From Lysobacterales bacterium (GTDB lineage Bacteria; Pseudomonadota; Gammaproteobacteria; Xanthomonadales; Rhodanobacteraceae), in the NCBI GenBank assembly GCA_013298265.1, contig JAAFHE010000175.1, positions 1 through 7,419 of the forward strand: a DNA stretch of 7,419 nucleotides, written 5' to 3'. The notes beneath the pieces were generated by a model that was not told the origin of the DNA, made no database searches, and was given only the letters and a program-made list of their open reading frames with translations. The translations under genes were made by a program, and so were the position numbers. Shown here piece after piece: positions 6,201 through 7,419 of this stretch (within the stretch, counting starts at the first letter, position 1; each line of letters starts with the position of its first letter).

Positions 6201-6305
6201 CGATCTGCGCGTGATGAGCCACCACCGTGTCACCCACGCAGCACACCGGTCGTCGTCGCGCTCGCCGCTGTGAGCGCAAGCAGGCGGAGTTGCGCTGATC
6301 AACGC

Positions 6306-6329
6306 GGCAACCGGCAACCGGCAACCGGC
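6306..6329. repeat. GGCAACC heptamer tandem repeat
   Basis: There are three exact tandem copies of GGCAACC (6306-6312, 6313-6319, 6320-6326) plus a partial GGC. Seven-base repeats in promoters can change copy number by slipped pairing. This one sits about 22 bp upstream of the candidate -35 box at 6351, so a copy change would alter spacing to upstream sites. Confidence 0.7.
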
Positions 6330-6350
6330 GACTCAACTGCCTGCGGCGTA

Positions 6351-6356
6351 TTGACA
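6351..6356 (+). promoter_or_regulatory. Candidate -35 box for the dehydrogenase gene
   Basis: TTGACA is a perfect sigma-70 -35 hexamer about 100 bp before the ATG. The expected -10 region around 6373-6380 reads roughly GGCATCCC and is a poor match. A better -10-like TACAGT at 6410-6415 has no -35 at the right distance. The promoter may need an activator, or the hexamer may be chance. Confidence 0.3.
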
Positions 6357-6442
6357 CTCGCCGTCGTGCAGAGGCATCCCCGCTGGCTCGTGGCCGAAAG
6401 CTTTCGCGGTACAGTTCGCGATCACGGCCATCACGGTCGATC

Positions 6443-6446
6443 GGAG
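6443..6446 (+). promoter_or_regulatory. Ribosome binding site that sets the dehydrogenase start
   Basis: GGAG lies seven nt before the ATG at 6454. Reading the same frame upstream, a TGA at 6352-6354 is met with no ATG, GTG or TTG between it and 6454, so this start is the only reasonable one. Confidence 0.7.
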
Positions 6447-6453
6447 TCCGAGC

Positions 6454-7419
6454 ATGCGAGTGCGGCGCTGCGCGCATCTGATGTTCGAACCGCGCGAACA
6501 CATAGTGTTTGACCTCGCGTCGCTCGCTGCAGGCGGCGACGGCCTGCGCGCTGAACGCTCGCTGGTTGCGCTCGTGCCGCACCGCCAGAGCGAAACAACC
6601 GTGTCCGCGGCCGATGTCGCGCTGCTCGCGGAACTGCCGTGCGCGGGCTGGAGCGACTGGTCGGCGCTGACGCAACAACACGACGAAGGCGACCTGCGCC
6701 GACTGCTGGACGCCGGCGTGCTCGTTGCCGAAGACGCCGCCGATACTTCCGACCATGCACGCGACCAACGCCTGCGCAGCGACTGCTGGTATACGCCGTC
6801 GGCGGCCTATCACTTCGCGGCGCGCTGGAGCGGCGTGCGCTCCGGCGATGAGGCCGAGAAGGCCGGCTACACGACAATGCGCGAAATGATTGCAACATTC
6901 GGCGAACCGCCGCCGCCGGAGCCATCCTGCGACGATGCGGCCGCACGCATCGCGCTGCCGGAGCCGGTATCGAACGCGTTCGATGCGCTGCTGCAGCGAC
7001 GCACGACCTGCCGCAACTTTGACGGCGCGGCGCGCTTGTCGCTCGCGACCCTGGCCACCCTGCTGCATCGGGTGTTCGGCGCACAGGGCTCGCTGCAGAT
7101 CGTCGAGGGTGCGGCGACGACGGTGCTCAAACGCAACAGCCCGTCAGGCGGCGGCCTGCATCCGGCCGGCGCCTACCTGCTCGTGCAACGCGTTGACGGA
7201 CTCACGCCCGGCCTTTATCGCTACCGCGGTGTCGAGCACGCGCTCGATCCGCTGCGCGAACTCGATGCCCCGGTAGCTGCGGATCTCGCGCTGCGCAGCG
7301 TCGCTGCCCAGGCCTGGTTCGCGAACGCTCCGGTTCTGATCCTGCTGACAGCGCGGTTTGGACGCAGCTTCTGGAAATACCGCAACCACGCCAAGGCCTA
7401 CCGCGTGACCCTGCTTGAC
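6454..7419 (+). CDS. SagB-type peptide maturation dehydrogenase (3' end outside the window)
   Basis: This is an FMN-dependent nitroreductase-fold oxidoreductase of the SagB type, predicted to act in the cytoplasm on the RiPP precursor. The frame stays open from the ATG at 6454 to the window end, giving 322 residues. Residues 1-100 form a divergent N-terminal domain ending in LRRLLDAGVLV, like the winged-helix part of SagB proteins. The oxidoreductase domain starts near 175: QRRTTCRNFDG (181-191, FMN phosphate region), KRNSPSGGGLHP (226-237), GLYRYRGVEHALDPL (253-267) and FWKYRNHAKAYR (306-317). Lys308-Tyr309 corresponds to the Lys-Tyr pair important in azoline dehydrogenases such as BcerB. 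The C-terminal helix and final strand, normally following AYRxxLL, are missing because the window ends. It matches the family 'putative peptide maturation dehydrogenase' (TIGR04511, from memory). The exact reaction is unknown, and no cyclodehydratase is visible here. Confidence 0.9.
   Translation, partial: MRVRRCAHLMFEPREHIVFDLASLAAGGDGLRAERSLVALVPHRQSETTVSAADVALLAELPCAGWSDWSALTQQHDEGDLRRLLDAGVLVAEDAADTSDHARDQRLRSDCWYTPSAAYHFAARWSGVRSGDEAEKAGYTTMREMIATFGEPPPPEPSCDDAAARIALPEPVSNAFDALLQRRTTCRNFDGAARLSLATLATLLHRVFGAQGSLQIVEGAATTVLKRNSPSGGGLHPAGAYLLVQRVDGLTPGLYRYRGVEHALDPLRELDAPVAADLALRSVAAQAWFANAPVLILLTARFGRSFWKYRNHAKAYRVTLLD

Larger units (their letters stand above)
5969..6453. promoter_or_regulatory. 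Divergent intergenic region between precursor and dehydrogenase
   Basis: This 485-bp stretch has no credible gene; the open frames crossing it are extensions of neighbours' other frames. It must hold the start signals for two divergent genes. For the precursor (minus strand) a poor -10 (TTAAAC) with TTGTTT 17 bp upstream can be drawn near 6010-6040. Other structure is an inverted repeat TGACGC/GCGTCA at 6186-6200, two near-copies of GTGATGAcGCCAC starting at 6182 and 6211, a GGCAACC tandem repeat at 6306-6329, a TTGACA at 6351 and two copies of ATCACGG (6421 and 6430). None is recognised as the site of a known regulator. Confidence 0.55.

Noticed and set aside
6181..6202. TGTGA followed by TCACG, resembling a CRP/Clp site
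   Set aside because: The half-sites are 12 bp apart, not 6. At the correct spacing the second half reads CACGC, which does not match TCACA.
6270..6512. 80-residue plus-strand frame starting at GTG
   Set aside because: It has no ribosome site, no recognisable motif, and overlaps the true dehydrogenase start in another frame.
5956..7068. 370-residue open frame on the minus strand
   Set aside because: It lies antisense to the dehydrogenase and across the divergent control region. It is Arg-rich with no motif, while the opposite strand carries clear SagB-type motifs.
1..7419. tRNA, rRNA, CRISPR array, insertion sequence or attachment site
   Set aside because: I saw no tRNA-like cloverleaf, no spaced repeat array, no transposase or integrase motif, and no terminal inverted repeats flanking a gene.

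Overview
The window is GC-rich and densely coding. Its gene content points to a gammaproteobacterium of the Xanthomonadales (Lysobacterales): the small precursor peptide, the large cyclase and the SagB-type dehydrogenase match a trio of protein families that I know mainly from Xanthomonas, Lysobacter and relatives. The genus cannot be read from the sequence.

Layout, left to right. (1) Positions 1-1706, plus strand: an ABC-2 type transporter, with the ATPase (yadG-like, cut by the left edge) followed by the permease yadH. A strong hairpin follows the permease. (2) Positions 1798-2829, plus strand: a soluble cyclic-nucleotide-binding/GGDEF protein, predicted to be a diguanylate cyclase controlled by a cyclic mononucleotide. 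(3) Positions 2830-3056: a 227-bp spacer holding five perfect inverted repeats. (4) Positions 3057-5735, plus strand: an 892-aa membrane protein with an N-terminal class III nucleotidyl cyclase domain, one membrane segment and a large, probably periplasmic TolB-like/TPR sensor region. (5) Positions 5714-5968, minus strand: an 84-aa NHLP-type RiPP precursor peptide that converges on the cyclase gene and overlaps its 3' end by 22 bp. (6) Positions 5969-6453: a 485-bp divergent control region with hairpins, short repeats and a candidate -35 box. (7) Positions 6454-7419, plus strand: a SagB-type (FMN) peptide maturation dehydrogenase, cut by the right edge.

How the genes may work together. Genes 4, 5 and 6-7 form a RiPP-type cassette of the 'putative peptide modification' kind: precursor, cyclase-sensor and dehydrogenase. 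Genes 2 and 4 also resemble the XC_0249/XC_0250 pair of Xanthomonas campestris, in which a nucleotidyl cyclase makes cGMP and a cNMP-GGDEF protein converts that signal into c-di-GMP. The main hypothesis is therefore that a modified peptide and a cGMP-to-c-di-GMP relay are parts of one signalling locus. The genes and domains are read directly from the sequence. The joint function is inference, and no product of this cassette family is known to me.
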